Shown here: positions 49,023 through 59,625 of the stretch, piece by piece
Layout: each line of letters opens with the position of its first letter
Numbering within the stretch: position 1 is the stretch's first letter
Source of the DNA: Sphaerochaeta pleomorpha str. Grapes
Lineage (GTDB): Bacteria > Spirochaetota > Spirochaetia > Sphaerochaetales > Sphaerochaetaceae
NCBI RefSeq assembly: GCF_000236685.1
Contig: NC_016633.1
Location: 2,232,001-2,296,000 of the forward strand
Length of the DNA stretch: 64,000 nucleotides
Direction of reading: 5' to 3'
Program-made: the position numbers and the translations under genes
The notes under the pieces: model-generated
The model's input: the letters and a program-made list of their open reading frames with translations, nothing else
What the model was told of the DNA's origin: nothing
The model's database searches: none

Positions 49023-50879
49023 ATGAAAAAATGGTTGATTTCCTTTCTTGTATTGTTTGTCTGTTCATTTGTCTGGGCATCCGACTACTACATAGAAACT
49101 TACAACATGGATATCGCCCTCTCGCCGAGTAACGTATATTCCATACGCGAGGATTTTCAGGTCAATTTTTCGATTCCCCGCCATGGGATATTCCGCGAGA
49201 TTCCTATTCGGTTTGGTAAAAAAAGGGTTGAGCTCACCAATCTCAAAAGTTCTGATCCGATACAGCAGGATTCTGTGTCTGCCGACTATGTGACCTTTCG
49301 GCTGGGTTCCGCTGACAAGACGGTTGTGGGGTTGAAGAGCTATGCAATTTCCTATGACTATGATATCGGGGATGATGGATACAGTGACTATGATGAAATG
49401 TATTTCAACCTTGTAGGGACAGGTTGGCAATGTCCGATTGCCTCATTTTCCTATACCCTCCATTTTCCCAAGCCAATTGATCCCTCAATGGTATGGTTGA
49501 CCGGTGGTGCCTATGGTTCAACGCAGCAAGTAGGAGACTATTCCATTTCCGCTGACCGAAAGACCATTACGGGAACAGCCCATAATCTTTCCCCGGGAGA
49601 AGCCTTGACCATACGCGTACAGATGCAACAGGGGTATTTTACCGGGATGAGAACCTATCGGGACTATACCGTGCCTGCTTCCCTCCTAGCGGTAATCTTC
49701 GGTCTTGCCCTCTGCATCCTTGCCCTGCTTATTTTTAAAAAATATGGTAAAGAGGATTTGTTTGTCCCTGTAGTTCGTTTTGATCCGCCTGAGGGGCTTT
49801 CTCCTCTTGAAGTAGGGTATCTTGCAGACGGAAGCGTCGACAACAAGGATTTGACTTCATTGATTTTCTATTGGGCTGACCAAGGGTGCCTGACTATTGA
49901 AGAGGAAACCAAGAAGAAGATGACTTTCACCAAAGTGAAGGAACCTGCCACTGAAAAAAAACATGAGCTGCTCTTGTTTGATGCCTTGTTCGACTGCGGT
50001 GATGGGTCTAGCGTAACGCTTAAGGAACTGGAAACCAATAAGTTTGCCTCTGCAATGCAACGCGCTAAAAGTGGTGTCCATTCCTACTTCAAGGGAGAGA
50101 GGAATCTAAAAAACAGCAAATCTGAATCCAAGCGTATTATCGTTGTACTTTTTGCAGCTTTGGTAGTAGTAGGGAATTCCATCGCGTCTACGGTTATGTA
50201 TCTTGCAGAGGGAACCCTTACTTTGATGGCCTTTGGTGGGTTCATTGCCCTGGCAAGCGGTTTCATTACTTGGAACATGATGCGCAAATGGGAAATCCTC
50301 AGAAGAGGCCAGCAGATTTTCAAAGTGTTTTCCTTTGGGCTCTTTGCTCTGGTTACCTATGCCGTAATGGTTTTCCTGCAGGTTTACCTGATTGGAAACA
50401 GTTCCCTCTATGCTATCCTGATGGCAATTCCCTCTACGGTATTTCCTTTGTGCCTTTCTTTTCTTGCAATCGTAATTTCAAAGCGAAGCGACTATGCCAA
50501 TAGTCTCCTTGAACAGACTGTTGGATACCGGGAGTTTATTGATAAGGTGGAAATTGATAAGCTCAAGATGATGATCGATGATGATCCCCAGCTTTTTTAC
50601 CATGTACTGGGGTATGCGATTGTCCTTGGACTCGAAGACAAGTGGGCCAAGAAATTCAAGAGCCTTACCCTAGAGCCTCCCAATTGGTATCGTGGTACGA
50701 ATCCCATGTATGATGCATTGTTTTATAGTGCCCTTGCCCATAGACTCCACTCAAACGTCATGGAACATACGATGTATGCCCAGGCAAAAGGAGGGGCTTC
50801 CAGTCCGGTCCGCTCGTCATTTGGGTCGAGCGGCTTCAGTGGAGGCGGGTTCGGAGGCGGAGGTGGCGGTGCATGGTAA
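49023..50879 (+). CDS. DUF2207 membrane protein
   Basis: A 618-residue protein with a signal peptide (about residues 1-19), then an extracytoplasmic DUF2207 beta domain of about 200 residues (SIREDFQVNFSIPRHGIFRE). A membrane helix lies at about 222-240 and a cytoplasmic segment at about 245-360, followed by further membrane helices at about 365-480 and a C-terminal tail ending in a Gly/Ser/Phe-rich run. That tail recalls the glycine-rich ends of TPM and DUF2207 proteins that pair with LemA. The role is unknown; envelope maintenance is plausible. Confidence 0.88.
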   Translation: MKKWLISFLVLFVCSFVWASDYYIETYNMDIALSPSNVYSIREDFQVNFSIPRHGIFREIPIRFGKKRVELTNLKSSDPIQQDSVSADYVTFRLGSADKTVVGLKSYAISYDYDIGDDGYSDYDEMYFNLVGTGWQCPIASFSYTLHFPKPIDPSMVWLTGGAYGSTQQVGDYSISADRKTITGTAHNLSPGEALTIRVQMQQGYFTGMRTYRDYTVPASLLAVIFGLALCILALLIFKKYGKEDLFVPVVRFDPPEGLSPLEVGYLADGSVDNKDLTSLIFYWADQGCLTIEEETKKKMTFTKVKEPATEKKHELLLFDALFDCGDGSSVTLKELETNKFASAMQRAKSGVHSYFKGERNLKNSKSESKRIIVVLFAALVVVGNSIASTVMYLAEGTLTLMAFGGFIALASGFITWNMMRKWEILRRGQQIFKVFSFGLFALVTYAVMVFLQVYLIGNSSLYAILMAIPSTVFPLCLSFLAIVISKRSDYANSLLEQTVGYREFIDKVEIDKLKMMIDDDPQLFYHVLGYAIVLGLEDKWAKKFKSLTLEPPNWYRGTNPMYDALFYSALAHRLHSNVMEHTMYAQAKGGASSPVRSSFGSSGFSGGGFGGGGGGAW

Positions 50880-51130
50880 AGCAGGAAGTTGATCGAAAGA
50901 AGATTGAAAAAGGGGTATACCGTCATTTCAAGGGCGGTCTCTATGAGGTTTTTGATACGGTTATAGATAGTGAGACGCTTTCTACGATGGTATTGTACCG
51001 TCCGGAGGGAAGCCAGTCTCTCTGGGTCAGGCCGTACGAAATGTTTGTATCTATGGTCGATCGCGACGGGGTGATCCAAAAGCGGTTTTCGTTCGTGAGG
51101 GACTTGGAAAAGGGTTCTCTCCCTGTTTAG
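50873..51130 (+). CDS. DUF1653 family protein
   Basis: An 85-residue protein with the DUF1653 pattern GVYRHFKGGLYEVFD, VLYRPEGSQSLWVRPYEMF and RFSFVRD. It is cytoplasmic and of unknown function. The start overlaps the DUF2207 stop by seven bases, so it is the third gene of the lemA operon. Confidence 0.85.
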   Translation: MVKQEVDRKKIEKGVYRHFKGGLYEVFDTVIDSETLSTMVLYRPEGSQSLWVRPYEMFVSMVDRDGVIQKRFSFVRDLEKGSLPV

Positions 51131-51140
51131 CACAAATAAA

Positions 51141-51160
51141 CGGAGCCATCGCTGGCTCCG
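51141..51160. terminator. Terminator between lemA operon and RRM gene
   Basis: CGGAGCC/GGCTCCG stem with a six-base loop. T-rich sequence follows on the minus strand, so it mainly serves the RRM gene. It may also end the lemA operon. Confidence 0.65.
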
Positions 51161-51204
51161 CCCCATTACTGAATCATAATATATCCAAGTGAAAAAATGC
51201 GAAA

Positions 51205-51483
51205 TTAATCGCGGTAGTTATTGCGTGCCGGACGTGGCTTTGCAATTGCCTCGTTGACACGAAGGTTGCGTCCACCCAGATCCTTGCCATCGAGCTGGGA
51301 AATTGCGGCATCGGCTGCAGAATCTTCTTCCATCTCTACAAATCCGAACCCCTTGGGGCGACGGGTTTCACGGTCGATGATGATACTGGCACTGAGCACG
51401 GTACCATACTGAGAAAACAGGTCCCGAAGTTCTTCCTCGGAAGTGTTGTAACTCATGTTACCAACGTAAATTTTCTTGGCCAT
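51205..51483 (-). CDS. Single RRM RNA-binding protein
   Basis: A 92-residue protein that is essentially one RNA recognition motif: RNP2 KIYVGNM at residues 4-10, RNP1 KGFGFVEM at about 44-51, and a short basic tail (KPRPARNNYRD). It resembles cold-induced Rbp proteins of cyanobacteria and spirochaetes that bind single-stranded RNA. It begins behind AAGGATG. The 5' leader contains a small ACAGG/CCTGT hairpin. It is transcribed alone. Confidence 0.93.
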   Translation of the reverse strand: MAKKIYVGNMSYNTSEEELRDLFSQYGTVLSASIIIDRETRRPKGFGFVEMEEDSAADAAISQLDGKDLGGRNLRVNEAIAKPRPARNNYRD

Positions 51484-51723
51484 AAAAAAGCATCCTTCAC
51501 AGGTTTGTTCCCTGTATATACAATTATTGCTTCATTTGGCGCAGTCTTGAACTTTTACCTGTCTGCGGGAGCGATTCAGTAACGCACACGGCCATAGGGT
51601 AGGATAACGGACTAGCTGCAACTCAAAATCGAAAGCAGATTAACGTTAGCATGAGCAGTATTGCATGTCAATTGAGATAGGGGTTCGTTTAAATAAGGAT
51701 TTGTTATTCGTGGTCTGTTCCCC

Positions 51724-51752
51724 TTGCATTTATTTCACCTTCTTTGCATGAT
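51724..51752 (+). promoter_or_regulatory. Promoter of the polyprenol kinase-like operon, leaderless type
   Basis: TTGCAT (51724-51729), 17 bases, CATGAT (51747-51752), then six bases to the ATG at 51759. The 240 bases between the RRM start and this promoter hold no other feature I can identify. Confidence 0.5.
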
Positions 51753-51758
51753 ACCCCC

Positions 51759-52427
51759 ATGGATAACAATATTGCAGGTTTGGTCGTGTCGTTTATTTTC
51801 CTTGGTTCGATAATTGTTTTTGCTATTGCACTGGGGAAATTTGCCAAGGTTTCGAGCGAAACGGTTCGGAAGATAGTTCATGTTGGGGTTTCAAACTGGT
51901 GGTTTGTGGAAATGTTCTATTTTACCCAGCTCAAGTTTGCCTTGGTAGGACCGATTGTTTTTATCATTACCAATAGTCTCTTCACGTTTCTTGATTGGGG
52001 TAAGGCTATCGGTTTCGATGACCGGAAGCGTAATTACGGGTTGATTTATTTCCCTGTAACTCTCCTTCTTCTTGTCCTTTTACAGTACAACGGATTTCTT
52101 TCAAGCCTTGCCTGCCTAATCGGTGTTTTGGTGATGGGGTATGGTGATGGGTTTGCTGCACTGATTGGAAAAAAATGGGGTAAAAAGAAATTGCCGATTC
52201 CTTCGGGCGGTAAAACCTATGTAGGGACTCTTGCAATGTTCCTGATAAGTTTGACTATCAGCCTCGTGCTGATTCTTACGCTTTCCTCCCTTCCTTTGGC
52301 AACGGCTGTCGGGGTTTCTCTGTTAATAGGTGCTGTCGCTTCCTTGATCGAGGCTATTACCCCGTTGGGGATAGACAATCTGTCAGTCCCCCTGATCTGT
52401 GCTTTCATCGCGGGGGTTTTCGTATGA
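51759..52427 (+). CDS. Phytol/dolichol kinase-like membrane protein
   Basis: A 222-residue membrane protein with about seven helices, of the CTP-dependent polyprenol kinase family (VTE5, SEC59, DGK1). Family landmarks are TVRKIVHVGVSNWWF near the N-terminus, and the nucleotide and substrate region GYGDGFAALIGKKWGKKKLP followed by GGKTYVGTLAMF and SLIEAITPLGIDNLSVPL. It should phosphorylate a lipid alcohol such as phytol, a polyprenol or diacylglycerol. It overlaps the DUF92 gene by four bases (ATGA). The start at 51759 is used because the longer frame begins inside the promoter. Confidence 0.85.
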   Translation: MDNNIAGLVVSFIFLGSIIVFAIALGKFAKVSSETVRKIVHVGVSNWWFVEMFYFTQLKFALVGPIVFIITNSLFTFLDWGKAIGFDDRKRNYGLIYFPVTLLLLVLLQYNGFLSSLACLIGVLVMGYGDGFAALIGKKWGKKKLPIPSGGKTYVGTLAMFLISLTISLVLILTLSSLPLATAVGVSLLIGAVASLIEAITPLGIDNLSVPLICAFIAGVFV

Positions 52428-53302
52428 ACTCCTTTGCAAACCTAGTTCCCCCGTCAGGTTCTTTTGCAAGCTTTCTCAACGGTTGGTTTTTTTCGCTTGG
52501 GGGTGCTTTCTGGATTCTTGCCTTGGTTATGGTTTGTATAGCCCTTGTTTCATATCTGACCAAGCAACTTACCATCGGTGGGGCCTTGTCCTCCCTCTTG
52601 GTTGGATTTGGGACTACTTGGGTCCTGGGGTTCGGGGCATTGTTCTCGCTCATGCTTTTCTTTATTGCCGCAGGAGTCCTTGGTGTCATTGGGAGGGGCC
52701 GAAAGGCCAAGGAAACTTCCAAGATACAGAAAAAGGGTGGGTGTCGTGATTCCATGCAAGTGTTTGCGAATGGAGGAATGGCCCTTTTGTGTGCTTTGCT
52801 GTATGCCCTCTCTCCTTCTATGATCACATTGGTAATGTTCGGTACAGCAATTGCAGAGGCTGCAAGCGATACGTTTGCCGGAGAAGTCGGGATCCTTTCC
52901 AAATCAAAGCCCGTATCGATTATCACGGGTAAGCCCATGGCTCCGGGGCTTTCAGGGGCCGTAAGTACCTTGGGAAGCGTAGCCGGTCTGCTTGGTTCTT
53001 TCCTGGTCGCCCTTTGTTGGCTCGGAAATTTCCTTCCCCTTTCCGGAAAAAATATTGCCTATGCCTCTGTCATTACCCTTGGAGGGTTTGCAGGTTGTCT
53101 GTTTGATAGTATCCTGGGTGCAACGGTACAGGCCCATTATTTCGACGAAAAGTCGGATCTGCTTACTGAGCATCGGTATTTGCATGGGAAGCAACTTCCC
53201 TTGGCAAGGGGGATTCATTGGGTAGACAACGATATGGTCAATCTAATAAGTAATATTTTCGGGGCGATTCTTAGTGGAGCTCTTGCACTAGTAATAGGAT
53301 AA
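52424..53302 (+). CDS. DUF92/TMEM19 family membrane protein, VTE6-like
   Basis: A 292-residue polytopic membrane protein of the DUF92 family. Conserved pieces are LTIGGALSSLLVGFG, ANGGMALLCALLY, AEAASDTFAGEVGILS, and GSVAGLLGSFLVAL, with DNDMVNLISNIFGA at the C-terminus. Plant VTE6 in this family phosphorylates phytyl phosphate to phytyl diphosphate, the step after the VTE5-type kinase that the preceding gene resembles. The pair could thus turn a polyprenol into its diphosphate. The ATGA overlap makes co-translation likely. Confidence 0.85.
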   Translation: MNSFANLVPPSGSFASFLNGWFFSLGGAFWILALVMVCIALVSYLTKQLTIGGALSSLLVGFGTTWVLGFGALFSLMLFFIAAGVLGVIGRGRKAKETSKIQKKGGCRDSMQVFANGGMALLCALLYALSPSMITLVMFGTAIAEAASDTFAGEVGILSKSKPVSIITGKPMAPGLSGAVSTLGSVAGLLGSFLVALCWLGNFLPLSGKNIAYASVITLGGFAGCLFDSILGATVQAHYFDEKSDLLTEHRYLHGKQLPLARGIHWVDNDMVNLISNIFGAILSGALALVIG

Positions 53303-53396
53303 TTGGTTTTTTCACTTGCTTCTCAGCGTTTTTATTTGTATGTTACATGTCGGTGGGCGTGACGCTACGCTTTCCCATTCGTTTATTACGAACTAA

Positions 53397-55055
<1,659 letters not shown>

Positions 55056-55074
55056 GGGGAAAAACCTCTGGGAG

Positions 55075-55106
55075 AGGCCGCGAAGAAGCGATTCTTTGCG
55101 GCCTTA
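55075..55106 (+). terminator. Terminator of groEL
   Basis: AGGCCGC (55075-55081) pairs with GCGGCCT (55098-55104), with additional pairing of AAGAA and TTCTT in the loop, followed by TATT. Confidence 0.75.
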
Positions 55107-55262
55107 TTCATGTTTATCCCTAGTCTGAATACTGCTAATGGTAAAACTTGACTACCATAGCTTGAACGTGCTACTTTTATCGGTACTTGGAAAATTGGAT
55201 GCGAATAGCGTATTCCATCTCTTTCAGGCATCCGATTTCTATCTAAAAGCGAGGATTCAACC

Positions 55263-55727
55263 ATGCTGTCATTACTTAGTGCTTTGGCGACTCCAGAAAG
55301 TTCAGGGGCTGCATCTGGCTCCACCGGTTCGATGATGACGACGTTCGTTACGTTTGGCCTTATCATCGTTATCTTTTATTTCTTAATTATCAGGCCACAA
55401 AAGAAACGGGACAAAGAAACCAAGGACATGCTTTCATCTATCAAGAAGGGAGACAAAGTGGTATCCATTGGTGGAATTCATGGCACGGTTATGGCTGTTA
55501 AGGAAACTACCGTCGTTGTGAAGGTTGATGACAATACCCGTATGGAATTCTCCAAGAGTGCAATCAGCAACATCGTTGACCGAAAGGCTGAACCTGCTTC
55601 TGCTTCCAAGAAAAAGGGGAAGAAAGAGTCCAAGGCCGACGAGAAAGTAGAGAAAGTGAGTGCTCCTGAGAAGGATGCTGCCACCGATGCGACCGTTATT
55701 GAGACAGCCCCTGAGACTGACAAATAA
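55263..55727 (+). CDS. yajC: Preprotein translocase accessory protein YajC
   Basis: A 154-residue member of the SecDF-YajC complex. One membrane helix (TFVTFGLIIVIFYFLII) is followed by RPQKKRDKETKDMLSSIKKGDKVVSIGG, here given in two parts as RPQKKRDKETKDML and SSIKKGDKVVSIGG, typical of the family. The C-terminus is extended by about 50 charged residues rich in Lys, Glu and Ala, which is longer than in most YajC. It precedes secD by 32 bases. Confidence 0.94.
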   Translation: MLSLLSALATPESSGAASGSTGSMMTTFVTFGLIIVIFYFLIIRPQKKRDKETKDMLSSIKKGDKVVSIGGIHGTVMAVKETTVVVKVDDNTRMEFSKSAISNIVDRKAEPASASKKKGKKESKADEKVEKVSAPEKDAATDATVIETAPETDK

Positions 55728-55759
55728 TATAAAACTATAGAGACATTCTGGAGAGTATC

Positions 55760-57487
55760 ATGAAAAAACGGAGTCGTCTGGTGATTGTTCTTTTGGTTGT
55801 TCTGATGTGTGGGTACTTTTTGTATCCTACATTCAAGTGGTACACCGCTGTACCTAAGGCTACCAAAGAATTGGCAACAGGCTCGAACGTGCAGATCAAG
55901 GAATATTCACGCGGACAAGCTTCGCGGGACCTTCGTGCACTTAAGGAATTGGTGGCGAAGGATTCCCAAGCAGCCCTTCCTGACGAGTATGGGTATCTGA
56001 AGGACGTGGCCAAGGCCAACTATAAAGCAATGAAACAGCCAGTTCCCAAGACTTGGACAGTAGAAGCTCTCTTTGGTGGTTTCTACAATGAACAGGGGTT
56101 GTTTGATTCCTGCGAAGACCATTATCGTACGGAACTGCTTGCCTACAAAAAACTAAGTAACAAAGCACTTCAACTTGGCTTGGACCTCCGTGGAGGTATG
56201 AGCATACTGCTTGAAGCTGACAAGGCTTCCTACGAGGAAAAGAAGGGTTCTTCTGTTTCCGCCGGTGAAGTTACTGCTGCTGTTAATCAGGATATCGAAA
56301 TCCTGGAAAAAAGAATTGACCAGTTTGGCGTAAGTGAACCGGTTATTCGTTTACAGGGTACCGATCAGATTTTGGTTGAGATTCCAGGAGCTGCAGACCC
56401 TGAACGAGTGAACTCGTTCCTTAGGGGAAAAGGGTCCTTGGTTTTCAAAATGGTTGATCCTGACCTTACAAGCCAGTTGACTGAGTACTATAAGGCAAAT
56501 CCTTCAGAGGTTTATACCGATGCAGGTGTGCTGAAACAGCCAGATTTCCTCCCTGCAGGAAAGATTGCAACCGGTTATTACGTGAGTGATAACTATGGGA
56601 TTGACGAGCTGAAAAGCTTTGTAGTAGTCAATGAGGAAGTTGGTCTTGACGGTAGCCATTTGCAGAGTGCCACGACAAGTACTGATGGAATTACCGGTAA
56701 ACCTGTTGTAAATTTCCAGCTTGATGATGTTGGCGGAGATGTTTTCTATAAACTTACTTCAACCCATGTCAATGAGACTTTGGCTGTCGTAATGGATGGA
56801 AAAGTCAAGGCAATGGCAAATATCAACGAAGGAATCCGTAGTTCGGTTCAGATTTCTGGATTTACCTCAGCTGAAGCCAGTGACCTTGCCATCGTGCTTC
56901 GTACTGCAGCCCTGCCTATCGAGTTGATTGTTTCCAGCCAGCAGGCTGTCGGCGCTACCCTAGGTGAAGATGCCGTTGCAGTTGGTTTGAAAGCCATTGC
57001 CATTGGATTGGTGCTTGTTGTAATCCTGATGTTTGCCTTCTACAGTATAAGTGGATTGGTTGCCGACCTTGCTTTGATATTCAACCTGTTCATCATGATG
57101 GCTATCCTTTCTGCTTTCAATTTTACCTTGACGCTCACCAGTGTTGCCGGTCTTATCCTGACTTTGGGTATGGCAGTCGATACAAACGTTATTATCTTTG
57201 AAAGAATGAAAGAAGAACGTCGTCTGAAGAAGACCGCTCAGGCCTCCGTTAAAGCAGGTTTTGACAAGGCGTTCTGGACCATTATGGATGCAAATATCAC
57301 AACGATCATTGCAGCACTGGTTCTTTCCCAGCTTGGAAGCAGTACGGTCAAGGGTTTTGCAAACACCTTGGCAATCGGTATCATAAGCTCCTTGTTCACT
57401 GCCTTGTTTGTATCTCACTTGATTTTTGATGCAGCAGTTACAGACCGTGAAGGGAAAAAGTTGCATATCAGCTGGAGGAAAAACTAA
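55760..57487 (+). CDS. secD: Protein-export membrane protein SecD
   Basis: A 575-residue RND-type subunit that uses proton or sodium flow to complete preprotein translocation. It has an N-terminal helix (LVIVLLVVLMCGYFLYPTF), the D1 signature LGLDLRGGMSILLEAD, the large periplasmic domain, and five C-terminal helices containing GATLGEDAVAVGLKAI, LALIFNLFIMMAILSAF and LTLGMAVDTNVIIFERMKEE. The stop is followed immediately by secF behind a GGAGG site. Confidence 0.95.
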   Translation: MKKRSRLVIVLLVVLMCGYFLYPTFKWYTAVPKATKELATGSNVQIKEYSRGQASRDLRALKELVAKDSQAALPDEYGYLKDVAKANYKAMKQPVPKTWTVEALFGGFYNEQGLFDSCEDHYRTELLAYKKLSNKALQLGLDLRGGMSILLEADKASYEEKKGSSVSAGEVTAAVNQDIEILEKRIDQFGVSEPVIRLQGTDQILVEIPGAADPERVNSFLRGKGSLVFKMVDPDLTSQLTEYYKANPSEVYTDAGVLKQPDFLPAGKIATGYYVSDNYGIDELKSFVVVNEEVGLDGSHLQSATTSTDGITGKPVVNFQLDDVGGDVFYKLTSTHVNETLAVVMDGKVKAMANINEGIRSSVQISGFTSAEASDLAIVLRTAALPIELIVSSQQAVGATLGEDAVAVGLKAIAIGLVLVVILMFAFYSISGLVADLALIFNLFIMMAILSAFNFTLTLTSVAGLILTLGMAVDTNVIIFERMKEERRLKKTAQASVKAGFDKAFWTIMDANITTIIAALVLSQLGSSTVKGFANTLAIGIISSLFTALFVSHLIFDAAVTDREGKKLHISWRKN

Positions 57488-58693
57488 ATGCTCAAGAAAG
57501 ATATTCCTGTTATCAAATTCCGCTGGTATACCAGCGCTTTGGCAGTAATCCTTTTGATTTCTGGCATTGTTGCCCTTATTGTCAACGGCGGGTTTAACCT
57601 CGGCGTAGATTTTGAGAGCGGCTTAAGCCAGCGGATTCAATTTGCTCCTACTGGTTTGACTGTCTCCTATTCCGGTGGCGATGATGCAACCCTCTCCATT
57701 TCAGGTTCTTCCCTTTTGCTGGAAGTCCGTGGTGCTGATGGTGTTTCCACTACTGTTCTTGATTCGGTTGGCTATCCAACTGCTGCAGACCTTGCAAAGG
57801 GCCTGTCCAGCGTAGCCAAGATATCGACAACGGTTGTGGATGGTTCCTTGAAGACTGAAAATCTGCTTTCAGGTTATGGGTTCCCTGCAACCCTTACCGC
57901 AGAGCCGACTCTCTTGAACTTCCAGGCAACCGGTGACAAAACCATAGAGACTATCCGTGAGGCCCTCTCTTCCCTCGGGAACGTTAAGGTCCAGACCGTT
58001 GGGGCTAGCGAGAACCAGACTTTCCAGGTCAGGCTCGGGATCAAAGACGGTGACACACAGTCCTCCATGGAGAGTGCAGTCAAGGCTGCCCTTGATTCCT
58101 ATTTCGGTAAGGGAAGTGCTGTTATCCTCCAGAGTGATTACATCGGTGCAAAATTCAGTGCTACTTTGGTTTCAAGCTCCATTCTCGCAATTATCGTTGC
58201 GATGGGTTTGATTCTGGTGTATGTCTGGATTCGATTCCGTTTTGCTTTCGCCGTTTCTTCGTTGATTGCCCTTATGCACGACATTTTGATGATGCTGGGT
58301 GTTATAGCTATTTTCCGGTTTGAGTTCTCAGGTACCACCATTGCGGCACTTTTGACAATCATCGGTTATTCGTTGAACAACACCATAGTCATTTTTGACC
58401 GTGTCCGTGAAAACATCAGCCTGAATAAAGGGGCAACACTTGCCTCCCAGATTGATAAGAGCGTAACGCAGTCAATGACAAGAACGATGATGAGTGGTAT
58501 TACAACCTTGATTGCAATTATGCCTCTGGCGATTTTCGCTTCTGGTGACATCAAGATGTTCGCTATCAATATGGGCTTCGGAATTATTTTCGGTACCTAT
58601 TCATCTAACTTCCTTGCACCTTCCTTCCTGTACTGGATCAGTAAGGCGCAGAAAAAAGATAATGCGGTTGAAAAGGCGCCTAAAAAGGTCTGA
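57488..58693 (+). CDS. secF: Protein-export membrane protein SecF
   Basis: A 401-residue partner of SecD. It has an N-terminal helix and the VDF motif (FNLGVDFESG), an enlarged periplasmic part of about 200 residues compared with the roughly 300-residue minimal SecF, and five helices with GYSLNNTIVIFDRVREN. The extra periplasmic length is also seen in other spirochaete SecF proteins, as far as I recall. It ends the yajC-secD-secF operon. Confidence 0.93.
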   Translation: MLKKDIPVIKFRWYTSALAVILLISGIVALIVNGGFNLGVDFESGLSQRIQFAPTGLTVSYSGGDDATLSISGSSLLLEVRGADGVSTTVLDSVGYPTAADLAKGLSSVAKISTTVVDGSLKTENLLSGYGFPATLTAEPTLLNFQATGDKTIETIREALSSLGNVKVQTVGASENQTFQVRLGIKDGDTQSSMESAVKAALDSYFGKGSAVILQSDYIGAKFSATLVSSSILAIIVAMGLILVYVWIRFRFAFAVSSLIALMHDILMMLGVIAIFRFEFSGTTIAALLTIIGYSLNNTIVIFDRVRENISLNKGATLASQIDKSVTQSMTRTMMSGITTLIAIMPLAIFASGDIKMFAINMGFGIIFGTYSSNFLAPSFLYWISKAQKKDNAVEKAPKKV

Positions 58694-58714
58694 TCCCCTG
58701 TATTTTGCTAATTG

Positions 58715-58747
58715 CGCCGCCGTAGGGATTCCTTGCGGCGGCGTTTT
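58715..58747 (+). terminator. Terminator between secF and ispH
   Basis: CGCCGCC (58715-58721) pairs with GGCGGCG (58737-58743) around a 15-base loop, followed by TTTTGC. The T-run is short and ispH starts 15 bases later, so partial readthrough into ispH is likely. Confidence 0.7.
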
Positions 58748-58761
58748 GCATTGGAGGCACA

Positions 58762-59622
58762 ATGGAACTTATCCTTTCCGATACCATGGGCTATTGTGGA
58801 GGGGTCTCCCGGGCAATCGATTTGGTTGAACAAGCAATCAAGACGGCAAGGGAGAGCGGAAAACCTGTCTATTCAGTTGGGAATGTAATTCACAATACCC
58901 AGGTTTGCGATTCATTCTCCCGTGAAGGTCTCATAGCTATCGAATCTCCAGAAGGTCATGATCCGGGGTATGTGGTTCTCAGGGCCCATGGGGTTCCTGA
59001 CCGGCTCCATCGGGTTTTCCTTGAGGCCGGGTTTACTGTAATCGATGCAACTTGTCCTGTCGTTAAGAGAAACTTGTCCCTCCTTGCCGAATATTGTGCG
59101 GAGTATTCAATCATTGTCATAGGGAAAGAAGGTCACCCGGAAACAATTGCGCTCCAGGGCGTTGAAAGGGATGGCAAGGTGTGCCCTACTATACTGATTA
59201 GTGAAAGCAGTCAGGTTTTACAGCTTCCCAAAGGCAAAAAATTTGCGGTATTTGTCCAGACCACGTTTGAAAGAACCGTTTGGGATGAAATACGGGTTGC
59301 TTTGCATATGATGGAAAAAGAGGGAAGGTCGTTTGTTTTCGCCAATAATGTATGTCCTAGTTCCCGTAATAGGCGCAACGCAGCCTTGCGGTTATGTTCA
59401 CAGTGTGATGCTATTATAGTAATTGGTGGGAAAAATAGTGCAAACACTACTGCGTTGTATCAATTGATCAAGCAACAAGGCAAGAAAGTGTGGCATATTG
59501 AAACAGAGCAAGAGGTAACGGAGGAAATGCGCTCATACTCGCCTTTGGGACTTACCGCCGGGGCTTCTACACCTCCGTCGACCATCGAAACCGTAAGAAT
59601 GAAATTAATGGAGGAAAAATAA
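58762..59622 (+). CDS. ispH: 4-hydroxy-3-methylbut-2-enyl diphosphate reductase
   Basis: A 286-residue iron-sulfur enzyme for the last step of the MEP isoprenoid pathway. The three cluster cysteines are in GYCGGVSRA, IDATCPVVK and NNVCPSSRNR. HGVP and GKEGHPE substrate motifs are present, as is the C-terminal TAGASTPPSTIETV. The third cysteine motif differs slightly from the common TICDATxxRQ form. Four bases separate it from rex, so the two are probably co-transcribed. Confidence 0.95.
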   Translation: MELILSDTMGYCGGVSRAIDLVEQAIKTARESGKPVYSVGNVIHNTQVCDSFSREGLIAIESPEGHDPGYVVLRAHGVPDRLHRVFLEAGFTVIDATCPVVKRNLSLLAEYCAEYSIIVIGKEGHPETIALQGVERDGKVCPTILISESSQVLQLPKGKKFAVFVQTTFERTVWDEIRVALHMMEKEGRSFVFANNVCPSSRNRRNAALRLCSQCDAIIVIGGKNSANTTALYQLIKQQGKKVWHIETEQEVTEEMRSYSPLGLTAGASTPPSTIETVRMKLMEEK

Positions 59623-59625
59623 ACT

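Noticed and set aside
51484-51723. tRNA or other structured RNA in the gap after the RRM gene
   Set aside because: No cloverleaf, T-loop consensus or terminator could be recognised beyond a small hairpin in the RRM leader.
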